NCBI GenBank assembly: GCA_018398805.1
Contig: JAGFBZ010002567.1
Coordinates: 1,862,501-1,926,500, forward strand
Direction: 5' to 3'
Source of the DNA: Hirundichthys speculiger
Taxonomy: Eukaryota; Chordata; Actinopteri; Beloniformes; Exocoetidae
Length of the DNA: 64,000 nucleotides
This document shows, piece by piece, positions 34,346-48,800 of this stretch (positions are counted from its first letter, which is position 1; every line of letters begins with the position of its first letter). Below the pieces are notes generated by a model, which saw nothing but the letters and a program-made list of their open reading frames with translations, was not told the DNA's origin and made no database searches. Made by a program: the position numbers and the translations under genes.

Positions 34346-36085
34346 GAATACAAACTGACTAATATTTAATCAGTTTACTAATATTTTCTGGAGACACTGT
34401 GGTATTTTTCTATGCTTCTAACAAATACCAGACAATTTCCATCTTCCTGGATTCTGTCTCAGGAAGAAAGCTGCCATGAAGATCCAGCTGTAGTACTATC
34501 AGAAGCAGCAGGTCTTGTGTGAACAGCATAAACAAGAACTTAACTTTTGTTTCATTTTAACCTGCACATGAACTTGTGCAATTTTGCTCTGGAACAGACA
34601 GCTTTTGTCAACATCTTACACCTTTTTTACACATGAAAAATGTCTTGCTCTCACTTTAACTGTTACTTTTTTAAATCTACTTTACTTTCTCTTCCCTTCT
34701 CCAAATTCTTCTAAATCTAGGAATGGCTGCCTTAATGTGATATGAGGGGAGGCGTTTGGGCCCCAGCCCTGGTTCTGAGCTCATATGAACAACTGATTAT
34801 GCATGTGTATGTGTTGAGGTTGAGTATTAAGGATACACTAGGATACACCTGCTCTTCTCTCTCTTTCCCATTGTACTATATCTTTCTCTTTGGTGTCATG
34901 TCTGTGTGCACGGGCGCATGTGTTCGTGCACATTTGAACATGCGTGTGAGGGCGTGTGTGCACATGTGTTAGAGAGAAAGAAGGAGAGTATTTCCAGCAT
35001 GATACTCCACTTTGTCTCCCTCCTGAGCATGAGCCAGTCAGCATGCACACCTGTGGCTCATAACCTGTAGTATATTGTTCCTGCTCTGCAGTCTATTGTT
35101 ACCAGTTTTTTTCTGATTTCCACAGCAGCAGTGGTGCTATGACTACTGTGCTTATTTGTTCTCCTTGTATTTTTTCTTTTCCTTGAACGAATATTGTTTT
35201 CTCGAGCTCAGATTCACTCCCTCATCTCCTGCTGGTTCTGCTCTGTGCGACTTCTCTGTTTGGCTTTGGATCCAATCTCCAGTCTGCCCACTCACCAGCA
35301 GTCTACAACACCACGCTCACCTTGCCTCAACAGTCATCTGTCACCTGCTTTCCAGCCATCAGTTCACCTCACTACACTCGCTCCTTCCAGCTCTCTGCCA
35401 GCAAACCTCCCCAGTCTGCTCACCCGTCTGCCACCCCAGCCCTCTGCTTGTCCGTTGAGCTCCCTGTCACAGATTTGGGCACACATCATTACTACAGCCC
35501 TGAATGCTGTTGTTGCTGTTTCTGTGGGGTGTGTGTCCATTTTTCAGTGAGTATCATTTTCGCTGTTGTCCTTGTATGACGTGTGCAAGATTTTTAAGTA
35601 TTTGAAATGTGTTTTGTTTTTTTTTTCCCCTTTAGCTGTTTTAACTGGGAGGCCTTTGCATGCCCATCATGAGTCTAGGATAAAGTTCCTGAGGGGACAA
35701 AGATTGTCGTCTTGTATTATATTGTACTAAATAGCATCTATAAATATGTAATTTGTGTGCCACAAGCATAAAAAGTTCATATGTTTTCCATCTTAGACAG
35801 TAGAATGAAATTTCACCTAGTTTGGACTGATATTAAAAACAAAACTGATATCTTTGATACCAATTCCTGAACAATACTTTTTCAATACCTTTTTATTGAA
35901 ATCCATTTTTTTCCATACAGGAAGATAGACATTAATGGCAGGAAACGATATAGCAGACTGTGGTTTAACTTAAATTATGTTTAAGTCCTATTTGGCATCA
36001 GTATTTTTCTACCTGCATTCACTACTTAAAGTTTTAATGCAGACCCTAACAGAAAAACAAACAAACAAAAAAACACTCAAATTTC
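34346..36085. other. Non-coding DNA with a C/T-rich block
   Basis: A GT-rich patch lies at 34897-34970. Between 35156 and 35579 the plus strand is rich in C and T and open in three overlapping frames (Ser/Pro/Leu-rich). This reflects composition, not a gene. It may be a degenerate retroelement leader. Confidence 0.35.
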
Positions 36086-36135
36086 ACATGTTTTCCACAT
36101 GTAATCACTGAGGGATAAACATGTGGAAAACATGT
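36086..36135. repeat. Perfect 17-bp hairpin
   Basis: ACATGTTTTCCACATGT at 36086-36102 is the exact reverse complement of 36119-36135, with a 16-nt loop. Each arm is itself bounded by ACATGT. Confidence 0.9.
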
Positions 36136-36223
36136 CACCACATAACATAAAGGAGCACAGGTGAAACATGTTGCTATTCAGAGCACATGTCACTATGTTA
36201 GATAAATAAAGGGCATTGTATGT

Positions 36224-36605
36224 CAGCCATTGCCAAACTTCAGAATACCAAGGCCCAATTTGAAATGCTAAAAAAAAAATCTGTCCCACCCAAACCTTTA
36301 ATCGCAACTGTGATCAACATACAGGACTAGAAGCTATGTTCCGATGTTAATGTAAGGGGACAACAAATATAGGTAAAACTTGTCATATTAAGTCAAGATG
36401 ACAGTAGAATTACACTTAACTGGTCTGTTTTATTACTTCTAATTTTTTTAAATTGTGTCATGAAGATTTTATAGTAATTAAAAAATATTTAAAAAAAATC
36501 AAGGATTTAAAACACGTTTGTTTCATTTTAATGAGCTCTCAGGGCCCACCTGCAATACCACGACGGCCCACCAGGGGGCCGCGGCCCACACTTTGGGAAT
36601 CACTG
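36224..36605. mobile_element. hAT-type MITE with perfect 8-bp duplication
   Basis: A 382-bp element flanked by TTGTATGT on both sides (36216-36223 and 36606-36613). The ends are CAGCCATTGCCAAACTT and, inverted, CAGTGATTCCCAAAGTGTG, which pair imperfectly. The right end region reads GGCCCACCAGG and GGCCGCGGCCCAC. No coding capacity. An open frame at 36453-36716 only crosses the right end. Confidence 0.8.
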
Positions 36606-36613
36606 TTGTATGT

Positions 36614-37904
36614 TATTATCCTTTTACAAATGTTTTATATCTTCTTTCTGTCAGTAAAAGGGTGCATTGGGGTCACGACAGAAAGACATGGATTTCTTCA
36701 GATTCGGGCTGCGTAACTGAGGCGTTTCTCATCGTAAATACTTATGGTTAACTGTATCGTAAGCTCATCATGACCCCAATTTTCCTACCCCTAATTTCTG
36801 TGGATCACTGGTTCAGTTCCTCCTTTGATGCTATCTAACCTGATCATATGGTAGAGAACAATGACCGTAAAGTAGTCATGTGGGCTGTAAGAAGGATACC
36901 TAACACTCAGATCTGTCTCCTGAGATAAAATATTTCAAAAGTAGTTTTGACCCCTTTTATTATTAAATCTCTTAACATAGGCAACTCAGGAAATGTAAAG
37001 TGTCATCCTAAGCACTGAACAACCTGAGTTGTTCCACATGTTCAGGAAAAAAAGAACAGACCGGTTATTGCTTCTGTGTGAGACACGCCATATAGCACAA
37101 ATGTCCACTGACCCGTTTGAAAGAATCCACACCTGTGAGCAGGGCCACTGAAATCCTGCACACAATGTCACCCATACTTTTTCTCTGAAAAAAGAGACCC
37201 TTTGAAAAGAAAAAAGAAATGTACACAATTTACAAATCTGTGGGCATGGATTACAATACTTGAGATACAGGTTTCCTATCTTTCTGCATGGGTGACATGA
37301 TTCCATGAATCCAAAAGCAGAGCTTATAAATCAAGAATAAGGATTTAGACATGGAGTAAAGGTTTGTAGCACACAGCTGTTGTTCTCACTTTGAAAGAAT
37401 GCCAAACCTCTCTCCGTACCCAGAGCTGGTCACAGTGTCGCATCTCATACTAACCAAGCAAACTCGTCCAGAAGTTTTGTGCCTGCCTATCTCCAGTGGA
37501 AAGTGAAGCAGAAAAGAGTCAAGTCGAACTGGAGGTTATTGTACAATGGGACAAAAAAGCTTAAGATATAACCATCCAGAAATTATGGTTTTTAACTGGT
37601 GACTATTAGATGGCATTTGTAGTTACCAAAAAAGTTCTGCTTTTGAATTTTTGAGTGATCTTTTATTCTCAACATCAGTCTATAATATTATTTACTCAAA
37701 CGCTTTGTGGATAACAATTTGGTCAATGCTGCTGAAACAATGAATTGAAAGCCAGTGAAAAAGCTAAAATAATTTCAGTCTATAAAACAATTTAACTCCC
37801 CTGAAGAAAAGATACACGTTTGAAAAAAAATATATTAATATGTGTTTCATTTGACCAACAATCTGTTAATGTACATTTCTGTTGGAGTTTCTCTGTTGTT
37901 GTTG
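36614..37904. other. Non-coding DNA, no gene seen
   Basis: Ordinary AT-rich sequence. The minus-strand frame at 36986-37306 has no recognisable motif. A poly-T tract of 23 bp follows at 37905-37927. Confidence 0.4.
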
Positions 37905-37927
37905 TTTTTTTTTTTTTTTTTTTTTTT

Positions 37928-40783
37928 AAACACAAATCATTTTCTGTGCTCTGGAGAAAATTAAGTGTAAAGACAAAGTAGCTATGAAACCTATGAAGAT
38001 TTTATAGCTACTTTTTTTTTTGTCAGTTATTTCAGGTGTCAGCAATTTGTCTCTTCCTAAACCGCTTGTTCCTTGTTTCTGAGTATCTATTATCAGTCCA
38101 GGTCTGCCTCTGCCTTTTTTAGTCCACCTTTCTGTCTCACTGTGATATCTGTTGAGTCAGCATCCATCCATCTACATAATGTGAATTTAGACACACACAC
38201 ACATTGCATATGAATGAAAATATATTCAGCTTCATTACACAGAAGTGAGAACAATCAAACACTCACAAGAGCACCTTAAAACTCTCCATCTATGTGGTTC
38301 ATCCAGACGATCAAGTACCAACACACATAAAAAGGGGACTGAATGCTAATAAGACTGTGATTATGGGTCTCTGTGAAACAACAGAGACAATGGCCAAGGT
38401 GTGTCATTGTTTTCCCCAGTATTACAAAAGCTAATTCCTGTCTGTATAATAAAATCACTCACTAAATAAAGTCTGATTGAGTGTGTGTTTCTGTAGAGTT
38501 TGTGTGCATTTTTTTTCTGTGTGTGTGTGTATGTCTGAGAGGGTGACGAGGTCTGAATGATTTATGGTCACTGTACAAGAGAAAACATTAAAAGAGGGTC
38601 TACAGGAACACACACTTTAATGTGAAAAGTAATGCATGCTTAAGCAGCTGATATACCTTTTACAAACAGCGTGTGCATGTGCATGTGCGTGTGAGTGTGC
38701 ATGTGCGTTTCTGTATGTGTGTGTAAATAATCCCACGGAGGGTAGGAGCAAATAATAGCTTTGAACAAAAGCGTCATGCAATTAACTGAGAGCCAGAGCA
38801 GTTAGACTCCTCAGTCAATACCTCTTGTACTGCTAGCAAGGGACGAAAAGAAAAAAAAAAACTGTCTTCAGTACGTGTCTGTGTCTGTGAGTTTGTTTGC
38901 CTGTGTGTGTGTTAATGTGCACCTCGGTGATCTGTTAATACCTCTTCTGGCTAAGGATGGAGGGTGGGATGTTAATGGCTGTTGAGATGCATGCTGGAGG
39001 ACGTAAATGTAAGAAGCATTACTCCTTCTATTTGTGAGAGCGTTTATGTCGACGCATCTGTGCAAACATGTAAATCTAAATGTTATTGATCTTTGGGATC
39101 AATAGGGAGACGCCCCACACAAAACGCAGAGTGCAATTCAACAATGTTATTGGAGAAGCAAAGCAAATTAGGAAAACTACATGGGAAAATTTAGAATGGG
39201 ATTAGGATTATTTTGAATTAAGAAAACTAAAATAGACACCATTAACTGTAAATATGATGAGTGGAAGGAGGGAGAAAAACAGATGGGGATGTTTGCAGGA
39301 CTGGAAATGTATCAGAAGAGTGAGGCCAAAGATGAAAATGAATACATGAATAATACATACAAAATGGAATACAGAACCTATAAAATAAAAGACACAGTAT
39401 CATCTGTGAAGAACTGCATGTCCAGAGTTACATGTGCATGCACCAGCAGAAGGAATCAGTTAAAAGATTAGTCAGACACCTATATATAATCATGCATCTA
39501 TCTATCCATTATCAATACCCCCCAATCCTATTCATGGTTGGGCATCTGTTGGAAGTGAGTATAAAATTAAAAATGCTAAGTGTCACTTTGTTTGTGTAAT
39601 TCAATCAGATTATAACTGAATTAGGAGTCCATGACATCTACGAGCCAGACCAGACCATGTTTATCCAACCTCCTCATCGTTATCTCCTCACAGCTTCACA
39701 TAATGATCCATTTGCTGTTGAAAGTTCTTAAAATGTTCTAAAAAAGGAGGCAATTTCCTAAGAATATGGGTTTGAAATTGAACTGAGTAGCTAATTACAA
39801 CACCGATAAGGCCATGAAGTCATGTTTAAAAAGGGATCTGCTTTTCTGCATCATTTGACCAAGGCATGAAAGAGTCATTACATTAAGACCTCAATAAAGT
39901 CTGTAAACTTGATTTAAAAAAAAGAAAATAGCACTATTATTAATAATTGTATTACTACGGAATATGTTTCTGCTCTATTTTACTTCCATTTTGATGCAGG
40001 TCAGGGTGGGTGGGAATCATGAGGGGTATCCTTAAACATGCCATGTTTGTCAGCAGAGCTAAAATCCAGATATGGCAAAACACGGCCACTACAAGCAGAA
40101 TATTCACCTCAGAGACTGGAATTCATGCCCCATCTTGTACTATCATCATTTTCAATGTATATTCAGATCCACTTTTGTTTTTAGCTATCAACATTGACAG
40201 TGCATACAGTATGTTGTTAGAAAGCTTGGTTCCAGATTGCAGAGGTGACAAGTCCTGCTTCAAAAAAATATCACTAAAAAGGTCTTAAGTAATTTGGGAG
40301 CCCTTTATTGTAGAACAAATACATTTTGAGCTGTGGGGCAGCATTGGGATTACATATGTGATGTGGGACTGGGCTGTTTCAGCTCAAGGCAAGTAAGTAT
40401 AGCAAAACATTTCTATGAGTATCAGTCACATTTTTATGCCATGTTTGGTAGCTTGCTTATATCTGACTCTAAGTTCTACTCCTTAACATCTTCTCATCAA
40501 ATCAATGTAAATTTGAGTATGTATCTTATGTTTTGACATTTTGTTGTACTAGATTATGATAATTTAGTCACAGGGGCCTATTTCATCTTCAAAACCTCAT
40601 TTAGCTAATTATAATGCCAAATCAATAGATTAAGATTAAGGTATTGAAGTAAGAAACAATCGTTCCCAATTTTAAAAGGTCAGCAACCAAAACATGAATT
40701 ATCTAGCTTCAGTTTATAATGAATTACTTTCATTTATATCTATAATAACAATATCCCTGTGTGTCAGTATAATATAATGATAA

Positions 40784-40784
<1 letters not shown>
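37928..40784. other. Non-coding DNA with microsatellites
   Basis: TG/GTGCA repeats lie at 38518-38530 and 38669-38723. A degenerate SINE fragment (CATCTATCTATCC then TTGGGCATCTG) lies at about 39491-39550. The block 38740-38850 is compact, free of simple repeats and holds a CTTTGAACAAAAG word, which resembles a TCF/LEF-type site. No exon is recognised. Confidence 0.4.
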
Positions 40785-40842
<58 letters not shown>

Positions 40843-40843
40843 T
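40785..40843. repeat. (AAT)n microsatellite
   Basis: A nearly pure AAT tract of about 59 bp. The leucine-rich minus-strand frame across it is an artefact of the repeat. Confidence 0.95.
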
Positions 40844-42599
40844 AATATTTTGTGAAAAACTGTAGATTTTAAGCATGACTGCTCTGTGAGTAATTTTGTT
40901 TGCATTATTTCACAATGAAGACAACACTTCACCAGGAGTCTTTGTGAAGTCTTTAAATGCACACCCAAATCACTTGAGTCAATAAGATGAGAAAGAAAGC
41001 CTACAGGCACCTCCCACACAATAATGTACTGGTTGGGGAAAAAAAAAACCCTGTCTGGCAATGAATAATTCCCTCCCTCTATCAGTGTGACCCCTAATGA
41101 ACTCCAATACCCACAATTCCCTCTAGCCTCATGTCATGCCTTATTGCCTGCCTAATTCACAGACAGAATGAAAAAAAAAACAGAGAGAGAGAGCAGAGAG
41201 ACCATTAAATATCTTACAAGGATAGAAAGAAAGAGCTTACTGGGTAAAAATGATCTAGGACTGATAGAAAGAAATGAAAGAAAATCATGAAACCATGAAG
41301 TAATCAGGGCATAGTGTGAGCATATGTAGCCTATCAAGAGGGGCCCAGACTCCCACAGGCTGGTATACACATGGGTTATTGTTTGTCTGTTAATCCTGGG
41401 GCATGGTTGTTTGGTTGAGTTTCTCCTTATTTTTACATTTTTAATCAAACTTACACCCCCGACTTTCTCTCTTTTCTTCCTTCGGTTGGCACAAAGAGAA
41501 TACAGTGAAGATTAAAGGAAGAAAAAAAAAAACATTGTGTTTGGGTTCAAGACTGGAAAAAAAAAAAGCATGTGGTGATGGCTCTTTAACAAACAAGTCT
41601 AAGATGTTTTCTTTCATTTCTTACTTTGAGTCCTCCCTTACAGTGCTGTTTTGCCACAGCTAATTCTGCTGTTGGCTTAAGAGAGGACAGCATTTTATTG
41701 CCAGCTGCACCCAAAAATCCCTCACCTGTTAGTGTGTGCATGCCGAAAGCCAACCACTAGGAGGCGCTACTGCTGCCAAATTGGTTCCATATTACATTTT
41801 TTAAAATAGTACATCAGAAGCGAAATGCATTCCCACTGCATGTTTTGACAAATGATTAAGTCGATCTACTCGTTATCAAAGTGTTTTACTGAACAATGTG
41901 AAGCCATTCGTCGGTATTAGAAACACCAAATTGGATGGTACAAAGGAGGACCATCAAAGCACTTCAAAGAACACCTCATTTGATACAGTGCTGGTTGGAT
42001 TATTTAGTTAATGTCACATGGTTATTTCAGATGTGCCTTTTAAAAAGTAGTGAAATTTTACTTCAAAGACAAGCCACAGACCAAAAAAAAAAGTACATAT
42101 AAAAGATCCAGCAGTAACTGTCTCCTCTCTACCTACTCTGCCCTTGTTCCTCACTAACACTGGAATTCTTCCTGAATCTACTCAAATGTACAATAGTGTA
42201 TTCAAGGCAAGTACGAACAGCTGTGCCTCTTTCACTTGCCAGTAATCAGTTGTTACACCTGTTTTGCCTTGTAAACCAATGATTTGCTTAGCAAAAGCAC
42301 TCAAAGGATGTATTAATAGTCAGCAAGGAGGCTCAGAAAAAGGAGGGAGTGAGTATGATTTCCAGTCCTATAGGAGAGCGGACAGCAATGTTGGGGATGA
42401 TGCCAAGTGTATGGTGCAGCTGGAAGCTGGAGACAAGGACTGTGGGCATTGGATGTTGAGTCTTTGCCAGCTGACAATTGTCTAGACCAAGACAGATGGA
42501 GGAGAGCCTCCATCTAGAAAGTGCACGCTTTCTTAATTTTGTACCAGGAAAATAAGAGCGCAGTGGATATAGACAGAAGACGCTGAGCTGTGTGGTAGA
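40844..42599. other. Non-coding DNA, no gene seen
   Basis: AT-rich sequence with A-tracts near 41171, 41521 and 41559. Frames at 42264-42611 on both strands overlap and show no domain. Confidence 0.4.
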
Positions 42600-42780
42600 T
42601 TTCCAGCTCAAGGTGGCACCATGGAATGGCTGCCTCGATGTGCCGGTGCACCCGACACTTTTCTGACTTTTTGCTTCTTTTTTTTAACTCTGTGTTTTGC
42701 ACCTGACAACATGACAAATTCCTAGCACTGTAAAATCTTCTTTACTGAGCCTGGCAATAAAGCATTTCCTGATTTCTGCA
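42600..42780 (+). mobile_element. Possible LINE-like 3' tail
   Basis: The sequence GGTGGCACCATGGAATGGC, a T-tract, CTGTGTTTTGCACCTGAC, CTTCTTTACTGAGCCTGGC and AATAAAGC resembles the 3' end of a dispersed fish retroelement with a poly(A) signal. It has no coding part, and the family is unknown to me. Confidence 0.3.
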
Positions 42781-42989
42781 CTACTGAATTCAGAGAACTG
42801 CTGTATCATCTGTGATTCAGTTCAACAACATCCTGATATGCTAATCAGTTGGTCATGACTGAATATGTCATCCACATAACGAAAACAACAGTGGTTAAAG
42901 CTAGAGCCAAGGATATGCAGCTGGCAAAATAGCCCACTTTAAAGTGTTTTGATTTGAAAAGATGGTCTTTACAATTTCCAGGAACAACT

Positions 42990-43340
42990 GTAGAATCTGA
43001 GGCGAAGCTTTCACCCATCAGGCTCCTTGAGTGTGGAACCAGCTCTCAGTTGGTGTTTGGGAAGCAGAACCTCCTCCTATCTTTAGGATTAGGCATAAAA
43101 CGTTTTATTTTTGACAAAGCTTATAGTTAGGAATAACATATCTGATGACACGTGTATACTCTTCTTGTGTATTAATGCCATTATCATTGTCTCTTTCCTT
43201 TCACCTCAAACATCCAACTAGTCAAGGCAGATGGCTGCTCTCCCTGAGTCTGATCCTGCTGGAGGATTTCAAGCCCTGCAAACCATTGATTTTTTTTCTT
43301 TCCAGTCTGTTAGGTGCCTGAGCTAGACCGTTTTTATTTT
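42990..43340 (+). mobile_element. L2-type LINE 3' end with reverse-transcriptase C-terminus
   Basis: Degenerate codons from about 43020 read along the pattern W-N-x-L-P-V-x-(V)-R-x-A-D ... F-K-S-x-L-K-T-F-L-F-x-K-A-Y, the usual C-terminal end of L2-clade polymerases. Here it appears as CGTSSQLVFGKQ and KRFIFDKAYS in two frames. The 3' untranslated part follows with ACTAGTCAAGGCAGATGGC and CCTGAGTCTGATCCTGCTGG blocks, related to 1225-1521. It is frameshifted and lacks a tail. Confidence 0.5.
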
Positions 43341-43619
43341 TTTTTTAATGAATTAACACTATGAATGGATTATGTGTAAAGTGTTTGTTGTGAATTGGTA
43401 CTGTACAAGTAAAATTAATGGAATTATTCTATTTTTTTGTCTTCCATTTCAGTTCCATTTTAGTTCTTTTTTAATTGATATGTTCCCCTGCCTGTATTTT
43501 ACCTTTTATTCTCATCAAGTTTCTTTTCTACCTCTTTGGCCTTTCCTTCAATCCTCCAAAAGCCTCCAATCAACCTCATCTTCTCACATCTCATCATATA
43601 CTAGTCACCTGCATACTTA

Positions 43620-43833
43620 CACACGTGGACAAAATTGTTGGTACCCCTCAATTAAAGAAGGAAAAACCCACAATTCTCACTGAAATCGGTTGAAACTTAC
43701 AAAAGTAACAATAAATAAAAATTTATTGAAAATTAAACAATCAAAATCAGCCATCACTTTTGAATTGCTGATTAACATAATTTTTAAAAAAAAACAAACT
43801 AATGAAACAGGCCTGGACAAAAATTATGGTACC
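43620..43833 (+). repeat. Inverted terminal repeat of Tc1 copy B (left)
   Basis: 214 bp, nearly identical to the copy A repeat, with the outer direct repeat at 43627-43645 and the inner one at 43815-43833. Its inverted partner is 45013-45226. Confidence 0.9.
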
Positions 43834-43839
43834 TATAAC

Positions 43840-44844
<1,005 letters not shown>

Positions 44845-45012
44845 GTTCAGTGTGGTACACACCTTTTCACCAAACAGCAAAGTGACTACTTGTCTGCCTT
44901 TAAATAGGCAGACTGACTGATTATGAGTTTGGAAACACCTGTGATGTCAATTAAAGGACACGCCTGAGTTAATCATGTCACGCTGGTAAAATAGTTTTCA
45001 ATCTTTTATAGA

Positions 45013-45226
45013 GGTACCATCATTTTTGTCCAGCCCTATTTCATTAGTTTGTTTTTTTTAAATAATTATGTTAATCAGCAATTCAAAAGTGATGGCTGAT
45101 TTTGATTGTTTAATTTTCAATAAATTTTTATTTATTGTTACTTTTGTAAGTTTCAAGTGATTTCAGTGAGAATTGTGGGTTTTTCCTTCTTTAACTGAGG
45201 GGTACCAACAATTATGTCCACGTGTG
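45013..45226 (-). repeat. Inverted terminal repeat of Tc1 copy B (right)
   Basis: 214 bp, the inverted partner of 43620-43833. It is followed by TA and then directly by AGATAAGATAAG of the neighbouring LINE tail. Confidence 0.9.
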
Positions 45227-45228
45227 TA

Positions 45229-45850
45229 AGATAAGATAAGATAAGATATTCCTTTATTTGTCCCACAATGGGGAAATTTACAATGTTACAGCAGCAGTGA
45301 GAATAGCAATAAGAAGAGAAAAGGACAACAATAAAATAGGATAAAACAATAATAAAAACAAACAATAACTACAATAGAGAATATATAATAAATAATAAAT
45401 AATAACTCTGATTTTATTTATAAGGATATGTTGGTAGTGATTACTACACCTGAGAAGTAATTGCACCTCAGTGAGTATGTATATTGCACATGTCAATGAA
45501 TATGTATGTATATTGCACACAATAGTAATGCGTCACATTGTCCATTGGGAGAAGGGGTTGCTGAGAGCGGTGCTGATTGTACAGTCTTACAGCAGCAGGG
45601 AGGAAGGACCTGCGATATCTCTCTTTCACACACCTGGGGTGAAGGAGTCTGTTGCTGAACGAGCTCTCCAGTGCTGTAAGGGTGTCCTTCAGCGGATGGG
45701 AGACACTGTCCATCAGAGATGACAGCTTAGCCATCATTCTCCTCTCTCCCACCACTCACTTCCACCGGGTCGAGGGGGCATCCCAGGACGGAGCTGGCCT
45801 TCTTAATGATCTTATTCAGTCTCTTTCTCTCCGCCACTGAGATGCTGATA
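45229..45850 (-). mobile_element. LINE 3' end with (CTTAT)n tail
   Basis: On the minus strand a short coding part reads SHPLKDTLTALESSFSNRL and RYRRSFLPAAVRLYNQH, which looks like the last residues of a fish LINE polymerase. It is followed by an untranslated part ending CCCCATTGTGGGACAAATAAAGG and a CTTAT tandem tail at 45229-45246. It is 5'-truncated near 45850 (boundary approximate). The clade is not assigned; the tail type differs from the L2 ends in this window. Tc1 copy B has inserted at the tip of the tail. Confidence 0.7.
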
Positions 45851-48800
45851 CTTGTGAGTGATATTAATTTCCCTTAACAATGCATCAATGTGCAATAATG
45901 TATAGAGGTTTTAAGGCTCTTGTTGGCAACATTGTTATTGATCACACAATGCCATCAGAGAGATATCCTCTGACCACTTGCCCAGACATTTGCATTCATG
46001 ACCCTTGCCACTTGAATGTACTTCTCTATCAGAGTGGTAAATGTCACAGAGAAAAAGGAGTGAGGAACCCCTGGTGTGCATGTGGCTTTTGTGTGTGTGT
46101 GTGTTTGTGGGTCAGAAGATAGGCAATGAAGTGAGAAGCTGCCAGGCAGTCCATAAAGGTTAATTAATATAGAAGCAATGAGCACGAAGGGGCATGCTAT
46201 TACATGGATAGATTTTTAATACACACAGGCCTGAATAAAGGGTCTTCATCCAACATCTATTCTGCTTTTATAAGAAATGCTGACCAGATGCCACAGCGCT
46301 GGCAGAAACGGTGCTGTGAAATAAATTGAATAGCTGAATGTTTATTACATCTCTCATGGCACCAAATGGACAACTCTCACAGCACCAGATAATGAGAATA
46401 AACATTACTTTGCAAGGCAAAAAATTCCATGGAAAGATACATAGATGTGCCAAAACTAAAGGTTAATTCATATATGTGGGTGTTAGTTGTGTCTGAATGT
46501 CCTGAACATTTTCTTTGAATGGTTTAGTCACTAATAATCTTTTAATGCCAAAAGAATGAGCATGCCTCACAATGTGCAGGCTGAATTTGAATTGACAAAT
46601 GATTTCCAATAATGCAACACTTACAGTGGCACACAACTGTGGATATTGGAATTGTACAGTAAATTATGTATAAAGCCATACAATTGACACTGGAATGAGA
46701 GTGAAAATACATCAGACGCTGGTTGTAAAGCTGAGCTTTTAAAGTAGACAAAGCAGTTCATGTGTTGTGCAAGATCTTACATGTCCTGGGAACATTTCAA
46801 TAAAGAACCGTGTTATGATTCTGTCTTGATGATTCACAATATTCAGGTTATTGTTTCTTGTTTTGGCAATATAAACACAGAGACAATGACAAAGGTCAGC
46901 TTGGCAAAAAGGGTTTAAATTATATTTCTGAACATCTTTCACTAATCATATATTAATTTATATCTGGAAAATTGCATTGTCTACCTCTTTTCTTTGGTAC
47001 AATGTTTTTTTTTTTTAGACTAACAGCCTCTCTCCATGTGCTCTGCTTTCATATATACAAACACAAAGAAGATAAATCCAAATGAAAGAGCACAAACAAT
47101 TTCTCACCTGAGTACACAAACCTTTGGAAAGTTGAGATCACAATTAATTTATTACTGCCAATAACAATAATAAAATTATGTTCAACTAAGTCTCACAAAA
47201 CACAACAAAAAAACAAGTCATTGTTATGTTTTGATCCAGTGTTCTCAAACATAGTTGGTGTCACCGTAACGCTGGAGAAATTGTGAGGTATTGCCCTATT
47301 GTTGTCCAAAAAGTCTAGCAGTCTAATAATTTTTCAGCCTTATTGTAAAAATGCCACATTTAACACTGTGAACCAGCATCAGTATGACTCCCTCCAGAGT
47401 GAGACTCCACAGGAGTAAAAGTCATTTTTATTATTTCTGAATCGCACTTGCGTATAAAATAAACCTTGTTAAACTTTTTTATTTTTTCCTCAATTGTGAA
47501 TTGTCATCTGGTGGGAGATGACATTAGTGCTGTATCATCACTGACACTCATACAAACATGCCATTTATCCATTTGCTTATTTACTGTAAGTAAATCAGGA
47601 TAAAATAAGTGAGAAGAAACATTATCTGGTCTCATGAACACGCTGTCATGTCTGGGCAACTGAAATTTAGCATGTTGTGGATGCAAGAGAAAATTTCCCT
47701 TATTTTTGTAATAACTGGATGGTGTCCAAATTTCCCCCCTCTATAATCAGCGTAAGCATTTATCCATAGACAGAACATGCACCAAAATATGAAAATCAGA
47801 CTTACTCATTCAGCCTCATTTCACTTAGTCAAGCATGCTCTCTATGCATCTTTTAATATTCAGCCTTTCCTCTGTGAGGGACTTCTAACTTTTTCTGCTT
47901 TTTGTGCTTACCTTATCATTTCTCCTTTTCTTTTTTTTTCACTCTGTACTCAGGAAGTCATAGAGGCTATTAATAAAATAACAGGCCTATGGTGAAATTA
48001 TTTTATTTTATTTTTTTGCTATGAAAAGGCTTCATCCAAACATCGCACTGGATAAATGCATAAATAATGTTCAGTGGGCTGCCTGGAAAACCTGGAACCC
48101 CTCCCAATCTCTTTCTTGTAATGAAGCAATGATCTAGTTTTCTGTTGGTCCTGCTCCTGTTATTACTCATAGATCTGCTTTGCAGGCTCTCTCCATGACA
48201 AATGGGACAAGTGTTGACAGCTGAAAGCTGGTTCTGCTGCAATATGAAATTCAATTCTTCACCACGGCAAAACTGCCAAAAACATAAAATGCACTGCTAC
48301 ATTGGCTTACATGGAGTTAACTCTCTTTTTTTTTTCTCTCAGTTGGCTGCCAGGTTCCATCTTAAATAATTCATCACCCAAAGGTTCTGCTAAATTGTTC
48401 TGTATTAAACTTTCACCAAAATGTATTTCTTTTTTTTCCTTTCACATGACAGAATATTCACTGATCAAAAGGTTATTTATTTAAATGCTGGCTTATAAAG
48501 TCAAAGTGCCCTTGGGAAAGTTACTGAACCCCAATAATGCCACTGCACAGTGAGTAGTCAACGAGGCTGGAAAAAGTGCTATGTACTACAGATCTCAGAT
48601 TGTTATTTTTGAGAACTGGCTATGCTTGCACATATTAACTTCGTAACTTAGGGAGTAAAATACAGTGGCTCCTTGTTTCCATGTATGTATCTGTGAGTCC
48701 ATACACAAGTCAACTGCAAGTTCATCCATCCCTTTCGGGATCATCCATAATCTCTGATACATGAAAGAATTTCTTCATTCAGTTTTTTTTCTTCTCTAGA

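Noticed and set aside
35156..35579. Three overlapping Ser/Pro-rich frames
   Set aside because: All three plus-strand frames are open because of C/T-rich composition. No domain, no splice context.
40714..41061. Leucine-run protein on the minus strand
   Set aside because: The leucine run is the (AAT)n microsatellite read in antisense.
47236..47420. Another hAT MITE starting CAGTGTTCTCAAAC
   Set aside because: No inverted partner end and no 8-bp duplication could be found.
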